64,000 bases of DNA from Pelagophyceae sp. CCMP2097 (Eukaryota > Sar > Pelagophyceae), in contig MU657211.1 of the NCBI GenBank assembly GCA_026770575.1, positions 278,590-342,589 on the forward strand, given 5' to 3'. Position numbers and translations under genes: made by a program. The notes below the pieces were generated by a model. It ran no database searches and was not told where the DNA came from. It saw nothing but the letters and a program-made list of their open reading frames with translations. Positions 62,930 to 64,000 of the stretch are shown in pieces (within the stretch, counting starts at the first letter, position 1; every line of letters begins with the position of its first letter).

Positions 62930-63732
62930 TTACGAGGCGCGCGCAACGGGTCCCCGCGGCGCGTACGCGAGCGCCGCCCACGCGATGAGGACGAGCCAGG
63001 CCTGGACGGCGAGGCAGGTGGCGACGCGCGACCGGGGCCGCGCGGCCCTAGCGGGCCGCGGTCGGCCGCGCGCGGGCGCCGCGGGCGTACGCACCGCCCC
63101 TCGGCGACGCTTCTTCGCCGCGCATCGGCGACGAGGCGCTCGTTCGCAGCGACGAGGCGCTCGTTCGCGGTGACGGAGCGCTCGTCTGCGCTCGAGGCCA
63201 GGCGCACGGCCTCGGCGACGGCCGCCGCGGCGCGCGAAACCTGCGGCGTATAGCGTGACCGCGCCGCGGGATGCGCCGAAACAGCGGCGGTCCGTCGCGG
63301 CAAAGGCGCGAAAAGACGCACCTCGGCGGAGAGGTCGGCGCCTGCGGGTTCCTCGGCGCGGTCCGGGACCGCGTCGGTCTCTGCCGCGTCGATCTCGACC
63401 AGCTTCGCGCGGAGCTCGCAGACGGCCTTTGCGACGAGCGAGGCCTAGGACCGAGGCCTGCATCCAAAGGACCATGAGCGCTCGCCGCTCTCACACCGGC
63501 GTAGAGCGGCGACGCGGGGCTCTCGGGAGCGGGGGGCGGTCCCCGCCCGACGGGTGCGGCGTCGCACGGCGGGGCCGGCGTTGAGGCGCTCAAGGGCCTC
63601 GAGGCGCTCCTGCAGCTTGGCGCGCGGCGTCTCGGTCCGTGGCCTCGTGGCGTCCTCACCGCGCTCCTCGTTCTCCGCCACCATCGAAACGACGCGCTCC
63701 AGCGCGCGCTCCGCCGCGCGCAAGGCGTCCAT
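62930..63732 (-). CDS. Hypothetical coiled-coil protein with C-terminal membrane anchor
   Basis: Not recognised. The ATG at 63732 gives a clear coiled coil, MDALRAAERALERVVSMVAE, then LQERLEALERLNAGPAV. Later exons supply VCELRAKLVEIDAAETDAV and SADERSVTANERLVAANERL, a short heptad repeat encoded by near-duplicate GAGGCGCTCGTTCGC units around 63128-63185. The last exon ends in one hydrophobic helix, CLAVQAWLVLIAWAALAYAP then RGPVARAS. A coiled coil followed by a C-terminal tail anchor recalls SNARE-like or organelle-tethering proteins, but no family could be named. Exon boundaries are approximate. Confidence 0.45.
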
Positions 63733-63829
63733 GGCGGCCTCAACCGCGGCCGAGGCACGTTCGAGTCTTCAAGTTCGACGTCCAGTGCTGTTGGGGGTCG
63801 TGATGGTGGTGTTGTGTATTGGGGCTATA

Positions 63830-63931
63830 TTACAAGAGCGCGCCGGAGGCACACGGAGGACCCGAAGGATACAGCCAAATCCCATTGCAATGCCCACGTA
63901 AATAATTGAAATTATTTAACTAATCGCTGAA
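63830..63931 (-). repeat. Long inverted repeat, right arm
   Basis: Inverse copy of 60966-61078, about 102 bp, with roughly 90 percent agreement by eye apart from one gap. Confidence 0.93.
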
Positions 63932-64000
63932 CTTTCAAATCCTCCTTATCTTTATTTTTATTATTTTATTTCTTATTGAGCTATTTATTTTTTCTTTTTT
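63932..64000. other. AT-rich end of window
   Basis: Almost pure A/T (TTTATTTTTATTATTTTATT-like) in a GC-rich genome. It begins right outside the right arm of the inverted repeat. Nothing else can be said because the window stops. Confidence 0.7.

Noticed and set aside
1..64000. CRISPR array, rRNA, riboswitch or prokaryotic operon
   Set aside because: No evenly spaced repeats with unique spacers, no rRNA core sequences, and genes are intron-containing eukaryotic ones on alternating strands.

Overview
The window is nuclear DNA from a GC-rich, compact, intron-containing eukaryote. The best guess is a photosynthetic stramenopile of the pelagophyte type, for example Aureococcus or Pelagomonas; this is an inference. 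The reasons are: a fucoxanthin-chlorophyll a/c light-harvesting protein; a phosphoribosyl-pyrophosphate synthase with a stramenopile-style 'AFAP' plastid presequence; typical eukaryotic genes (gamma-tubulin, HUS1, LSM2, PKG, FAN1, TBC1D23); and many short introns (about 50-110 nt) with GTGCG donors and CTAG acceptors. There is no operon structure. Genes alternate strand and are separated by 100-500 bp, with several divergent pairs sharing one short intergenic region.

Layout. 0.2-2.8 kb: TBC/rhodanese protein (-). 3.1-6.3 kb: polyglutamine coiled-coil protein (-). 6.8-8.5 kb: HUS1 checkpoint clamp subunit (+). 8.7-10.2 kb: CCR4-type EEP nuclease (-). 10.5-13.5 kb: double methyltransferase (-). 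13.7-14.6 kb: a complete non-autonomous hAT transposon with perfect 16-bp TIRs and an 8-bp target duplication. 14.8-15.9 kb: unknown nuclear-type protein (+). 16.0-17.6 kb: plastid PRPP synthase (-). 17.9-20.5 kb: unknown multi-exon gene (-). 20.7-22.0 kb: MFSD1-like transporter (+). 22.2-24.2 kb: RanBP2-finger/UIM/SAM protein (-). 24.5-26.1 kb: WW-domain metacaspase (+). 26.4-28.7 kb: cGMP-dependent protein kinase (-). 29.6-31.9 kb: gamma-tubulin (-). 32.4-33.4 kb: unknown (+). 33.4-34.2 kb: repeat-rich strip with a ligase-like fragment. 34.2-34.8 kb: LSM2 (+). 35.0-38.3 kb: SPEF2/CPC1-like flagellar protein (+). 38.7-42.2 kb: Kelch/MYND protein (+). 42.3-43.1 kb: unknown (-). 43.5-45.1 kb: 2-oxoacid dehydrogenase E2 (-). 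45.4-46.9 kb: ankyrin protein (-). 47.1-48.2 kb: seven-repeat WD40 protein (+). 48.5-51.4 kb: secreted GH31 glycosidase (-). 51.7-52.8 kb: SpoU RNA methyltransferase (+). 52.9-56.8 kb: FAN1-type nuclease (-). 57.1-60.3 kb: LRR transmembrane protein (-). 61.5-62.5 kb: light-harvesting protein (-). 62.9-63.7 kb: coiled-coil membrane protein (-).

The genes do not form one pathway. Two (HUS1, FAN1) belong to DNA-damage handling, and two (gamma-tubulin, SPEF2-like) to microtubule or flagellar structure. The most unusual material is non-coding. The hAT element sits in a divergent promoter region. Inverted repeats flank the light-harvesting gene. At least four small dispersed repeat families occur in introns and intergenic gaps, and one copy spans an intron exactly from donor to acceptor, as expected of introner-type elements. 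Three genes carry tandem duplications across their last exon or stop codon. Exon boundaries were read by eye; start and end coordinates of multi-exon genes are the outer limits of the coding region including introns.
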